32,716 nucleotides of DNA, taken from Chromera velia. Its lineage: Eukaryota; Sar; Chromeraceae. Numbering within the stretch: position 1 is the first letter of the stretch; every line of letters starts with the position of its first letter. Where the stretch lies: assembly GCA_018398765.1 (NCBI GenBank), contig JAHBMJ010001290.1, positions 1 to 32,716 on the forward strand, in the 5' to 3' direction. The notes beneath the pieces are model-generated. The model did not search any database. It worked only from the letters and a program-made list of their open reading frames with translations, and had not been told where the DNA came from. Below are positions 12,559 to 25,409 of this stretch, piece by piece. A program made the translations under genes and the position numbers.

Positions 12559-15500
12559 ACACTTTCATCTGGATCATGTACATGTATGTCCTGCGCAGGA
12601 CCCTACTTCCGAGTGCTGTGCGGGCAGGTGAATAAGCAAGAGGCACAGGATGCGTGTGCCGCGGAGGGCCTGGCTCTGGCCCGCATCGAGTCGAAGTCGA
12701 AGCTGGAGATCTCACTGGCCGCCCTCAAGGCCAGCTGCGGAGGTCCGTTGGCGTGTGCGTATGCGTCGCTTGTGGGTGCTTGCGCGACCCATGCTCGCGG
12801 GTCTATCCGCATCTGTGTGTAGAAGAGGGAGAGAGAATCAATGAGTTGAAAAGAGTTGGTCAACAATTTTTTGTCTGAAAATCGGAAAAAAAAAGAATGT
12901 GGACAATCAGGAGAGAAAGGGAAGGGGGGATGTTGGGAAGAACGGGAAACGGAGACAGATTGAGAACGGGTTTTTCAAAGACAAGTCAGCTAGAGTAGTC
13001 AGTGAGGTGCTCGCTCTCCATCCATCTTTTTGTCTTTCTGTATCAAAATGTCCCTGAGCGGACTCAAGATGGTCTCTCTCTCGGCCTCGCAAGAAGTTAA
13101 GAGAGAGAGAGACAGAGAAAGAAACAAACAAACAAAGAAACAAAGAAAGAAAGAAAGAAAGAAAACGAACAGCTACAGGAACGTAAAAGAATGCAAAAGC
13201 CATCGTGCATGCATGCCGGTCAGTGCCTTCTGCTCCGCCTTCCTTCGTTATCCTGTGTGAAGCCCACCCATCACCGTGCGTGCTGTGATATCGTGCATCC
13301 CTCTCTCTTCATGTGGACCCGAATGTGCAGGTGCCGCAGGTGCATTCGCTGATGGGAGTGACGAGAAGAATGAAGGGAACTGGGTTTGGTCCGATGGCTC
13401 TGAAATCTCGGAGGCTCCCTGGAGGAAAGGGCAGCCCAACAGCGCAACGAAGTGGGAGGACTGCATGACCGTTCAGAGAGGCAAAAAACCCGGGCTCTAC
13501 GACTCGAGCTGCACCAAGCGGCAACCTGCCGCGATTTGCGAACCCGCAAGTCAGCTGGTGGATGGTTGATGGGGGGGGTGAGAGAGAAGAAACAGGGAGG
13601 GATTGCGTGACTGATGTATGTTCCAAACATGCTGTCTCCCTCTGTGTGTGTGTGTGTGTGTGTATGAGAGAGAGAGAGAGAGAGCGTTTGACCAATCCAA
13701 TACGTCCGAGCATGAGTGCGTCGTGGGTTCAGATTCCTGGGGGAAAGAAAATGAAAGTAATGCAACAAATTTAAAGACAAGTGTCCTAGTAAAGTTTTGT
13801 TGAAGTGGCTGAGGGGTGTCGGCATCAATCAGCATGCACAGGGGGGGAACATTTGCTGAATTGCGGTTGGATTTTGCAAAGGCAGACGCAAGTTGGTCGG
13901 GTGCTCAACCGCTTATGATGTTGTCACGCAAACGCTAGCTGTCTCTCTCCCTTTTCTCTGCGAGCGTTTCCATCATTCTTGATTGATCGTTTGTTCTTTT
14001 TTCGTTTCGGTGTTCGCTCATTTCCTAGTTCACCGGTAGACCACCAACACAAAAGAAAAAGGGAATCCGAAGGAAGTCGGAGTCTTCGAACGCTCTTCAA
14101 GGGAGGGAGGGAGGCAGGGAGGGACCCAAAGGGAATAGTACTGCAGTACTGTGCGCCGCGTTTTCTGCATGTGTCTGAAAGAATCAGCCCCGCCATTCGA
14201 CTCATTCACTAACTGGATTGGATTGCTGTGTTCTCCCTGTCTTTTGCTGGGTGGGTGCAGGGAAGTCGTTTTCGGTATTCTGTGAGAAGAACAAATCCTG
14301 GTCCCGAGAGAAGGCGAAGAAACTCTGCGGAGACAAGGGAATGCAGCTGGCTGCCATCGATTCTCATGCCGACATGGATGGGACGAGGGAGGCATTGGAG
14401 GAGAGCTGCCCCAAAGCTGCCAAGGCGTGGATTGACGGGNNNNNNNNNNNNNNNNNNNNNNNNNNNNNNNNNNNNNNNNNNNNNNNNNNNNNNNNNNNNN
14501 NNNNNNNNNNNNNNNNNNNNNNNNNNNNNNNNNNNNNNNNNNNNNNNNNNNNNNNNNGGGGGGGGGGGGGGAGGAAGGATGGTTCCTTGATTGTTGTACG
14601 AGAATGCGATCGTGATCTAATGTGTGCTGCATGCTCTGAGCGGCAAATACGATAGTGCGATAGACGGGTGGCGGACGAAAGCGATCGAATGACCTGAATG
14701 TCGGGATAGATTTTTTCTTCTTTTTTTGGTCATTTGATGCTGCCTGTCTGTTGTTTAGTTTGGTGTTCGTTGTCACTAGTGCAATCCTCCTTATCTGCGA
14801 ATTCTCATATGCATGGAAAAGACTGGATCTTCTGTAAGGCCTGATCGAACACTCGGATGGAAGTGCACTGCTGTGGGTGGGTGGGTGGGTGATTGAGTGT
14901 GCAGGTCGAAAAAGGGCAAGCGTTGGACTGTGAGTGGAGGCGGAGAGATGCATTTCTTTCACTGGATGGTCAGCTTGATCTACAGAGAGAGGGGGGGGGG
15001 GATCGCCCGATTACCGTGTGCCCTGTATTGAGAGGAGAAAGAAAAAGCCGTGCATTCATTTTCATACAGAATTCGGTAGGAAACGACTACCGTGTGCCAA
15101 GCCTGGCGAACAATGGCCATGGAAGCATGCAATCAGATTCTCCACTTTCAACGCACCTCCTTTTCCATATGCAAGAATGGAAATCGGCGGTGTTTGTTTG
15201 AGTGATTCTATTGGGATGTTGGTTTTTGTACAAATAGAATTCTTCTCCGTTGTTTTCCAAAGGGATCTTACCGGATCATACTCGGAGTACTGTCTGTTTT
15301 TTGTACGTCGGATGTGCAGTGAGATGGGTCTATTTCTGAGAGTCACTGAGTCCGTCCCCATGTGCATGTGTCTCTCGGTGTACGTGTGTGTGGCACGGGT
15401 GGTTGCATGCAGATCGGGAAGCCAGGCGCAGAGGAGTGTATCTGGGTGGATGGCGTGTCGGGAAGAATGGAAGACACGAAGTGCAGCACGAGGGCGGCGG

Positions 15501-17328
15501 CTGTTGTTTGCTCTGAAATGAATCGAAAGAAAACGTCTCTTTCTGAGGTCAGCTAGAGGGGCAGGAGGGGAGGTCAGGTGTGCCCCTTTCTCCTAGTTTG
15601 TTTTATGCGGATTTTGTTGGCGAGTTTCTTTTTTTCCTTATCTGTTTCTTTGTTTGTGTGTTTGTTTGTGTTGCTTTTTTTTCCTTTTTGTGCGCATCTC
15701 CAGCGTTCGTCGAAGAGAGGTGGCAGGCCCACTTTTTTAATTACCAACGCCTGCGGTTCGTGAAAGAGAAAATGTAGTGAAGGGCAGACAAAGAATTAAA
15801 GCGTGCATTTCGTTGTATCTTTCGGCATGGTGCTTATGATGCAGGTAGACGAGGATGAGGACGACGATTTTTTCGACTCAGAGGAAGATGAGCTCGAAGG
15901 AGAAGGGGGGGCGCTTGCTGACAACAGCGCAGACGCAGGAGGGGAGGATGGGGCAAGGGGGGCAGGGGGGAAACGAGAGATTGGTGCAGATGGAGTGGCG
16001 AAAGGGTTCGAGAAGCGCCCCGCAGGCAGTCGCAGAGGAGGAACAAGGATCACCGCTAGTCACCCGGCTGCAGTTCCATCGTTTCTCCAGGTATGTCTGT
16101 ACCTCTCCTCTTCCAAGTTAGCCAACAAGCAGGAAAGGAACATGCGGGACTGCAGGTGAGGGAAGTTGCTGAGTTCGTGCATGCATGCTGTCTTGTGGGG
16201 TGCATGGGGGGAGGTCTTGTCGCTGCATATAGTGAGGAAGACCGGCGAATTTTTTTGTCGGCAGAGAAAACATGACATGCAATAAATGAACGTTTTTACA
16301 CCACGGCCTGCTTGCAGCTGGGTGCAAACAACTCATTGGCAAGTGTTGGCACGCTCCCTCACCTGAGGGCAGGGGAAGAGGACGAGGGTGAAAGAGAGGA
16401 TGGAGAGGAAGAAGAAGAAGAGGGTGAAGGGGATCTGGCAGAGTTGGAGATTGACGCCAAGGGGGATGATTTGAAGAGAGAGAATCCATCTTCACATTCT
16501 TCTGTTCAAGAGGACGACGCAGAAGAGGCTGCAGATGCAGAAGACGAGATGGAGGAGGATTTGGGTGAGGAGGAAAAGGTAGAGAGCAGAAAGATGCATG
16601 GTGAGGGTGAGAGGGAGAATCGGGGGATTGGCCTCCCGGACGATTTGACTTCAGTGGACGAATTGGAAATTCTCCGCTTCCACACTCAGCCAGAAGAGTC
16701 TGACGATGGCTTGGGGGAGGAGGCGAATGGCCCCAAAAGTTCGGATTCAAATTCCGATGGACTTCTCTTTTGGGATGGTGATGCTGTGACCTCTGCCACC
16801 GAAGATGATCTTGAAGAACTCACTCAAGATGAAAGGGAGAAAGATGAAGACAAGCAGGAAGAGGGAAAGGACAGACAGCAGAAGTTTTCTCAAACAGACC
16901 GAGTGAGAAGACGCCCAGTAACGCCTGAGGAAGCCCTCGCCATTCTCCGAGGAGATGTAGAGGCAGGAGGCAACCTGTACCAGGTGAGGGAGACTCTGAA
17001 CGGTACCGCTTCTGGGGAGAAAAAGGGTGAGGAGTGGGTTACTTCGGATTCCTCCTCGGACTTGATTCAGTTGGAACTCGAAGGGGACGAAGACAGTCAG
17101 TCAGTCGGTGTCTAGCTCTCTCTGTCGCCACTCTCTTTGTCTCTCTTCCTCTCTCTTTTCCGCTCTCTCTCTCTCTCTCACACACACACACAGACACACA
17201 CACTCTTTCACTCTCTCTCTCTCCCTTTCGTTCGCTTTTCCCTCTTTCCTCCTTTATCGCTTTCGAGCTAGAGGTGTTTGCGCCTCCTCTCCCCAACTTC
17301 TCACATGCTGAGACAGAAGGCAGGGATG

Positions 17329-17362
<34 letters not shown>

Positions 17363-20300
17363 TGATTGATTCAGAGATGTACCTGTGCGTGCGTGCATCG
17401 TCGCAGGATATGCGGTGACGGGGGACGGGGAATGGAAGGATTGGACTTCGCAAAACCCCGGAGCTGCTTGGGAGTTTGAGTGCAAAGGGAGCGCAGCCAT
17501 CTCGGGATTTCAGTCCGAGCTGAATGGTTGGGGGCGAAGGTACAGATTCAAGGTATGTCTAGCAATGTCGAAAGCAATCCTGCAGGGCCTCCTTCCTGTC
17601 TTGCTTGCTTATACGGCCTTGTCGGCCCGGCTGGCTGTTGATCGTGTCGTAGGTTGCTACTTCGTGTGGGGGGGTCGGTATATTCCCTGGAGCTCAGGTT
17701 TCCTCCTAGCGATCTTGTGTGGCTACTGGATGAGTATCTATCTATCGGCCGGTCCGCCGGTCGGTCGGTCGGTCGGTCAAAGGCGTCGATCTCTAAGGGA
17801 AGCTTTCAGTCAGCGGAAGGAAATTGGGAAGCGATGCTCGATCGCTGTTTGAATACCCGGGGCGTGCCTTACTCTGGCCTCATCTGTCTTCGGATGCCGG
17901 TCTCCCGTTGGTCAAAACAAAATGGCATTTTGTGGACATTCTGTGCACAAGAAAAAGCTTCCTGCCTGCCCGTCCACACGCAAGTGATTGCACCCGCATG
18001 GACATTTCAAAAAAGAAGACGGGAAGATGAGCTGGTGTGTCTGCAGGCGATCCTGTATGAGTGCACCACTTGTTTTTGTCTGCCCATACATGCATGTGAG
18101 TGAGTGCAGTGCTCGACCTTTGAGGGTTTTGAGAGGACGGGTTGCCGGTGGACGAACTGGTCGTCCAACTTCGCGGCTGCGTGGGAACAGAAGTGCAACA
18201 GCAATGGTAGGGTAGGGTAGGGTAGGGTGGGCCTGGCTTCAATGGATGGTGAAAGGCGAATGAATAGACAGTCAGGCCATCCATCGGAAATCCAGAATTT
18301 GTCGGTTTTTTCAGAAAGAAAATGATTGGGGAGTGTCACTCAGTGCCTGGGGGGTTGGTTTTTTTTCTTTTGACTCCTTCTTGTCCGCAGCACCAGAGCG
18401 TCTCCTGCTTTCATGGTGCTTTCTTGTCACTGCCTTCTCAATACAGGAGAGAGAGAGGTGGTCTCTCTGTGCAAGTGAAAACCGAAGAGGGCCAAGCTAG
18501 AGCGGCTGGATGGATGAGTGAGAGAAGGGGGGGAAAGAGAGGGAAGGAGAGGCAGCCTCCGATCGAGGGGAAAGATTCGGAACTGCACCAAGAACCTGCG
18601 TACAAGATGATGCGATGGAAATACTCAAAATGCATGGAACAGCTGCCTGCCCGGTGAGGCTGAAGAAGAAAACGCGGCGATGTGAATAGTAGGGGCGGGG
18701 CGGGAGGGCAAGTAAGTGGTGATCACAACTTCGAACGTTGTTGCTCTGCACAAGAAACAGAGCAATGTCTAAATAGAACCATTGCAAGAGAGAGTCACTC
18801 TATGGATCAATGAATGAATGAATGCAGAAGTGGCGACCCGCATCGGGACAAGCGTACAGCACGCCTTCGGTCAGAAGCTCGGCTTTCGCCTCAGGTACGT
18901 GTGCATCGTCCGCAGAGGGAGGGCTGGCAATCAAGGAGAGCGGATGGGAGAGACCCATCTTCCTTTCTTGGTCCGACAGTCGATTTGTCTTTTCTCCTGC
19001 TTCGCGTGTTTCGTAAAGTTGGGTCAGTAGGAGGGGTTCGACTTCTGCAGTCAAGCCGAGTCAACCTGATGCGCCCTTTCTGCATGAACGAAGCAAAGGA
19101 AATTGTGATAAGTCAAATTAAAGCTGCGCGTGTGTGAGTCAGAGACGGTCACCGGAGAATTCAGGAAAGATTCTTTTCCTTTCAAGTCAGAGCGAAAAGA
19201 ATTCCGCCAATCACTGTGTCTTGATTGATGCCCAGTGGCATCCTGATAAAAGGGAGTGATGGTGCGTTGACCAACCAAGTTGATCGAATCAGGTGCTGCG
19301 ACGTGAAGAGCCCTGGGCGGTTGATCAACACCAACAAAAAGACGAGCTGGCTGATGCGAGTCGGGAGGAAAGGGACGTGGGATCCCACGGAGGAGTGAGT
19401 CAGTTGTTCCTTCCTTCTTTTCTTTGTTTGCATTTTCTTCCTTTCTTTCTTCCTTTTTTCCTTTCTTCCTTCCTTCCGTCCTTTCTTCCTTCTTTCCTTT
19501 GCTTATCCCGGTCGTCGGGCAAGCAGCACATCTCAGCCGCACAGGCAAGTTGACATGCAAGAGTCCGAATCTTCTGCATGCATCGTGGGTCTGTGTATGA
19601 GCGTCGGTCTGGTTGTCTGCGTGTGTCTCAGTGTCTCAGTCTGAAAGGCAAAGAACGCGCAGGTCTTTATATACAAATCTCTCTATATCCTCGTCCGGCG
19701 CTCTCCCTCTGGCTCTCTGCTTCACTCTGTACATGTGACTGTCTGCATATGTGGGTGTTCGGGTGTTGTATCTTTGTGGGTGCGTGAAAGTATATGTGTT
19801 TATTCGCGCGCGTGTCTGCTTGTGCTCTTTTCTGCTTACTTGGGACGCTTTTAAACCTTAGTTGCAATCGTTTTTGTATCTGTGTAGCCTCTGCGTGCAT
19901 TCGCTGCTTGAATGGCAGTTCTGCTGTTTTTTTTTTTTTCTCACTTTCCATACGTTCTCTTTCCGTCTTTTTTTTGTGCGTCTTTGTTTCTTTCGTACTG
20001 CTCCCCTTCCATTCCTAAGGCTTGATCGTCCTGCCTGCAGTCAGTCCATGGTGTTTTGCCGTCCTCTCATCAATCCCTAAAAAGTGACGCGCGCGAGATT
20101 CAATTGAATCGTGGCCGGCCGGCCGCCCTTTCTTCTTTCTCTCTCCGTATGCTGCCTGCGCTTTGCATCATGCAGCTGGGTGATGCGAGGATGGGGTTTC
20201 CAGAACCACCAAAAACTTGACCACCGGACTCGAATATTCTACAGCCAGAGTGAGTGAGTACGTCCCGTCCGTCCATCAGTCGACGAAATGAATAAACACA

Positions 20301-20666
20301 TTTGTGCCGTGCAGCACTTCTCTTGTGAGCCGCTTTCTCGTGAGCATATTGACACTTTTATTGAAGGTTGATCACCACAACGAGGATCGGAGCGCACCCA
20401 CAAGCCAAGCTTGCACCTACCAGTAGCGATTCCCCCCAATGCTTTTAGAGTGCTGAGCTGCTTGTCCTGTGTTTCGTCTTTCTTTCTCTCCTTTTTTCTT
20501 TCTCTCTGTCTCTTTCTCAAATCCAGCCTTACTTTTCTTTTTTTCTTTGGACATTTTCCTGTCAGTTTGTGTCTTCTACGGTGATATTCTTTTGATTTTC
20601 TACTCCTTTAAACTCTGTCTTCTCTCGATCTCTCTCTGTCTGTCTGTCTGTCTGTCTGACGATATA

Positions 20667-20707
<41 letters not shown>

Positions 20708-23700
20708 CCTCCCTCTGTGTGTGTGTGTGTGTGTGTCTTTTTGTTCGTGAGCCTGTCTCCACCTTTGGTGTGTTTTCTGTTTAATTTTCTCGTGTTGTAT
20801 GCAGTCGTGAGGGACGGAGGGCTCTCGAGCTGGTCGAACTGGAGCTCCTGCTCGGTCACCTGTTCTACAGGGGTACGCACACGCACACGCACGTGCACAA
20901 ATCCCAAACCGTCGACGAACGGCAACAAATGCTCGGGAAAAACTCTGGAGACCAAATCCTGTGACATGGGAATCTGCCGTCAGTCAGTGAGTGCCTCCAT
21001 TATGTGTGAAAAAGAAAAATAATTCTGTATGAAAAGGAAAAAATGAATAGAGACCAAATCATGTGACATGGGAATCTGCCGTCAGTCAGTGAGTGCCTCT
21101 CTCCCCTCGGCATATTGCTCTGCAACTAGCACTCTTGTGTCCTTCACCAAAGTGCTCAGACATCTTTGGAGGCTCAAAGAATTTGCTTCACTTTTGATTG
21201 AGCAATACAGCAAGGAACGAGTCGCGATGCGTCTTGATGCGAAGGCAAATTTCCTTGCCCAGAGAGAGCCTCTCACCAGATACCGACAACACCAGACATG
21301 CACCTCTGTCTTCTTCTCCTCTACAGAGACAGACATACTAGAAGGATCTTTCAAGAAGAAGTAATGACTTAGACATATCAGGCTGCACTCAAGCACCTGT
21401 CTACACACTGTCTCTCTGACTGTCTGTCTGTGCTCGTCGATTACTCCATCATTCCCTGTTCGAGTAATTGGCTTGATGCCGTGTTCTCTCTACTGTCTGC
21501 CTGCCTGTCTGTTTATCTGTCTGTCTGTCTAGAAGAGGAGGGAAAGAAGTCTGTCTGTCTGTCTGTCTGCCTGTCCGTATGCATGCAGCCATCGACGGCA
21601 AATTGAGCGACTGGAGCGACTGGGGTAGGTGCTCAGCCTCCTGCGGCCTCGGTCACCAGGTGTGTGGGGAGGGAGGGGGCGGATTCTGGACTGCCGTGAG
21701 GTATCTGCCTGTTTGTGTTTCCGAAAGGGGAAGGATGGGTTGCTCTCTGTGTGTGCGTGGTTTGCCTTCGCGAAATGACTTTGGATACGAGGGAGAGAGA
21801 GAGAGAGAAAGAGAAGGGGCGGGGGGGTGGTAATAAGAATGAAAAAGGCGGAAAGAAAAGAGCAGAGGGATGGGAGGAAGGTCCAAAAGAAGGAAAGAAA
21901 AAAAACAAGGGAGGGAGGACTTGACTTGAAGAAGCAAATTCAAATACAAATTCGGATGGATGGATGGATTGATGGCTGTTGTTGCTTTCAGACGAGGACG
22001 CGTACTTGCACAAACCCTGCTCCGAAGCATGGAGGGAAGGACTGCAAGGGACAGGGGGAGACTACTGATGAAAGGGCGTGTAATCCCGATCCATGCCGTG
22101 AGTTTCTTTCTGTACTTGGTCGGCTTCTCTGTTGATCTCTTTTTCTTTCTCCCTTCCCACTTTGAGCCTCCTTCCTTCCTTACTTTTGATCCTTCCTTCA
22201 GGCTTTATACAAAGTCCATCCTCCTTTGATTGTCCGCAGCGCGCTCGGCGGTTCCTTTTGAAATTCTCTGTTTCTTTCGGCTTCTCGTTTTACGGTCACC
22301 TATCTCATTTGTTGGTCCGTTTTTTTTTCCCTCTTGTCTGTTCCGTGCAGCGGGATCCTGTCTGTTTGAGAGAGAGATCATGGAGTGTGAGCAGAAGAAA
22401 ATGCTCGGCGGAAGTGTCGTGGAGGAATGTGGAAGGTGTGAGGTCCTCCCCCACTGGTTCGGCATCTCTCGAAAACTCGCAAGGCCCCCTCCCGCACAGT
22501 TCGACTGGGGGGCGGCTGTCCAAGTCAGTGGGTTGCATGGGTAGTTTTTTGAGTTGTCAGCTAGGTGGGAAATGAGGTTGCTGCATCTGCAATGCAAGTC
22601 TGTAGCGAAGCATATTGCTGCATGTTCCGCGTGACTGTCAGTCTTCTAGGGTCTTTCCTCTTGGTTCCGTCGCTTCGCTTTATCAATAGTGTCTTGTGTA
22701 ATGGGGCGTGCTCAGGTGGCCCGGTCGTGTCATAATTTGTGCTGGGATGTATTTTTGTTTCCCTGATGGTGAGACTCCCCACCTGCAGGTTTCCTGTTGG
22801 CAGCAGCGATTTTCTCTGATCGACAAGAGACAAAACTCGGTGTCTGACTCCTTCGACCTCCACTGTGTCGATGGGAAGTGGATCGACAGGTTGGTTGGGA
22901 CCAGGGGGGGAAGCTGGGAAGGAGGACACTGGATGAGTGCTTGGCGAGAAAGAGGGTGCGTCGGTGTCTAAATGGTCAACGACTGGTTGTCTTCTCTTCC
23001 TAGTACTTACGTCTTTTTTTTTCGACCGCGGCTGGACTGAATCTTTCACCTGCTTCCACCTGCAGATACGGAAGCGAGGGATTCGCCAATTTTGAGTGTG
23101 CGGCATGCGTACAGGTGGGTGTGGGAAAAAGAAAGAAAAAAGAGGGGGGCAGGACGTTGTGATCCTTTTCTTTCTCAGCTTTCCTTTCTTTTTGTTCATC
23201 CGCCAAAGCCTGTTTCCTGCTCAGGTGAAACTCTTTCCGCGCTGCATGTATCAATCCCTCCCTACTTTCCCTATTCCTGTGTGTTGCGCGTGTCCGATCG
23301 TTTGGCTTCCAAGTTTGTTTGCTCCATGCGGGACACAATCTCATTCCGCCCATCGTATCAAATGCGGGATGGCAGTGCACCTTCATCGCAGTAGTGAATT
23401 TGGTCAATGAAGCGGGTGGGGCGGGAATTCTTCAAATGGCATTGGGTTGGCTTTCTTTTCGACCTGAATCGGGTTGGGTGATTACATCGGTATTCCGAGC
23501 TGTCTGCTGCTCCGTGTCGAATGCAGGCACGCTCTTAGTGCGCCTGCGCTTTGCCCGCAGGTTTCCATCCAGACATGCATGCATGCATGCATACTTGTAA
23601 AGGGAGGTGTTGTATAAATATTAATTACTGCATGCATGCCGTGGCGCATCATGCAGGTCGGCAAGCCCGAGCTCGGGATCATGGAGGGTCAGGGCACGGA

Positions 23701-25337
23701 CGCGCACTACTTTGGCTCCCGGATGCCCGTGCAGCTGTTGGTGCAGTCAACCGAGAGGGACGTCCACAGGGTCTCCTTCAGAAATGCTAGGAGGAAGAAG
23801 CAGCGGAAACTGTGGGGAGCCCCCTTTGAAGGCACTCAGGTTGCGCTTTCGGAGGAAGACGTCTTCTTTGCCTCGAGCGCTGCTGCAGAGGGAAGATTCA
23901 TGCTGGAGGGCCGAGGGGGAAATTCAGGCAGGTGTCTCCGATCCCTCAATGGGGCGATCTGGGTCAGTCAGTCAGTAAGTGAGCCTGGCTGTCAGTCGAT
24001 TTGTTTTCCATTTTCACAAATCGAAACGGCTGTGAGTCATCAGTGCAACGATACCCCAGAATTGCAGTTTCGATGGATGGATGGGCGGGGTACGTGGAGC
24101 TCTCATCGGTTCATTTTTTTTGTGTTCGTTTTGTCTAATAAATCGATTCGGATTTTCAATCGGTTGTTTCGTTCGATTTGTCTTTCTTTTCTCCTTTCCT
24201 CATTTCTTTTCCTCTTTTTTACTCCCTTTCTCCCCTGCGTTCATTTCAGAATGGCAGGGCGACCTGCGATGCCAACAGCGGGGAGCAGACGTGGGATGCC
24301 GACCTAATCGTGAAGTACATCATGGAGGCATCGATGGATTATGCTGCGAATACTGCCAAAGGTCAGTTGAAGGGATCGGGGAAAATCTAGGAACTTAGAG
24401 TCTTCCTTCCGTCAGAAGAGGCAGAAGAGAGAGGTGGAAGCGGAGTCTCGTTCCTGTGCCTTAAATGATTGTCTGTCGGGGGGGGTCCCACGGTTGGTCC
24501 AGCTCCCTTCTCTTCTTGCGCCCTTCCCCCGTTCCTCGTCAGTTGGGATCTTCTCGTACGGACTGCTGGGAAAGAAAGAAGGCCGTCATTTTTTGTTAGG
24601 AAACAAATGTACCGCCTCGATCGCTTCTCAAATCATTTTTGGAGTTGACAAGCTTTCTCTTTCTCTGTGCGCCAGTAACGGTTGCCGCCCGACTGTCGAG
24701 AGGCCCGGCCTGAGTTTTCTTCCTCCGTTCTGGTTGCGTGCAGAGCACAATTTCTTCTGGAATTCGGACGGAGACAAAAAGATGGCAGAGAAACTGATCG
24801 GATCCCCTTGGGTGACCGACGGTGGTGCGGTGAATTCGATCACTTTCAAGTCGGACGGCAAGCTGTCTGTGCAGAGCTTTGCCGCCGCCATGGGCGTGAG
24901 GACTCCGAAGACGACGGAGATGACCTGGAAGTTCAAAAAACAGGACAGCCTGGCAGTGGTCGCGTGTCCCCTCGGTCACGTGATGCAGAGCATTTTGGCC
25001 AAGAGCTACAAGAAAGACTCAAAGAACAAAAACTTCTTCAGCGAAATGTCCGGAACCTTGAATTGCGCTCCGTTGCTCACAATACCCTCGTGCCAGGTAT
25101 GCAAGCAAAAGAGCAACCAGCTTGCTCTGTGAATTTTAGTTTTCTAGTTGTTGTCATGAAGATCAGATTCTGTTGACAAAGTCTCTAGAGGCCTCGTCCT
25201 TCCTTTCCTTTCCTTTCATGCCCTTTCTGTCCCCCAAAGCCTGCCTGTCCTCCCTTAAGCCTCCGTCGGCTTCTTCTTTGTTGATTTGTCCTGCAAACAG
25301 CCACCATAACTTCCTTTGTGTTGTCTTCATTGACCTG

Positions 25338-25409
<72 letters not shown>

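Noticed and set aside
18518-18658. Extension of exon 24 to the GTGAGG donor at 18654
   Set aside because: It ends in phase 2, which does not fit exon 25. The GTGAGA donor at 18518 gives the required phase 1.
22228-22260. Possible acceptor (GTCCGCAG) before exon 31
   Set aside because: Using it adds sequence with no good donor; the acceptor at 22350 continues the frame directly.
23521-23560. Candidate 34-bp micro-exon between CGAATGCAG and CCGCAG
   Set aside because: Exons 33 and 34 already join in phase 0, and the micro-exon would shift the frame.
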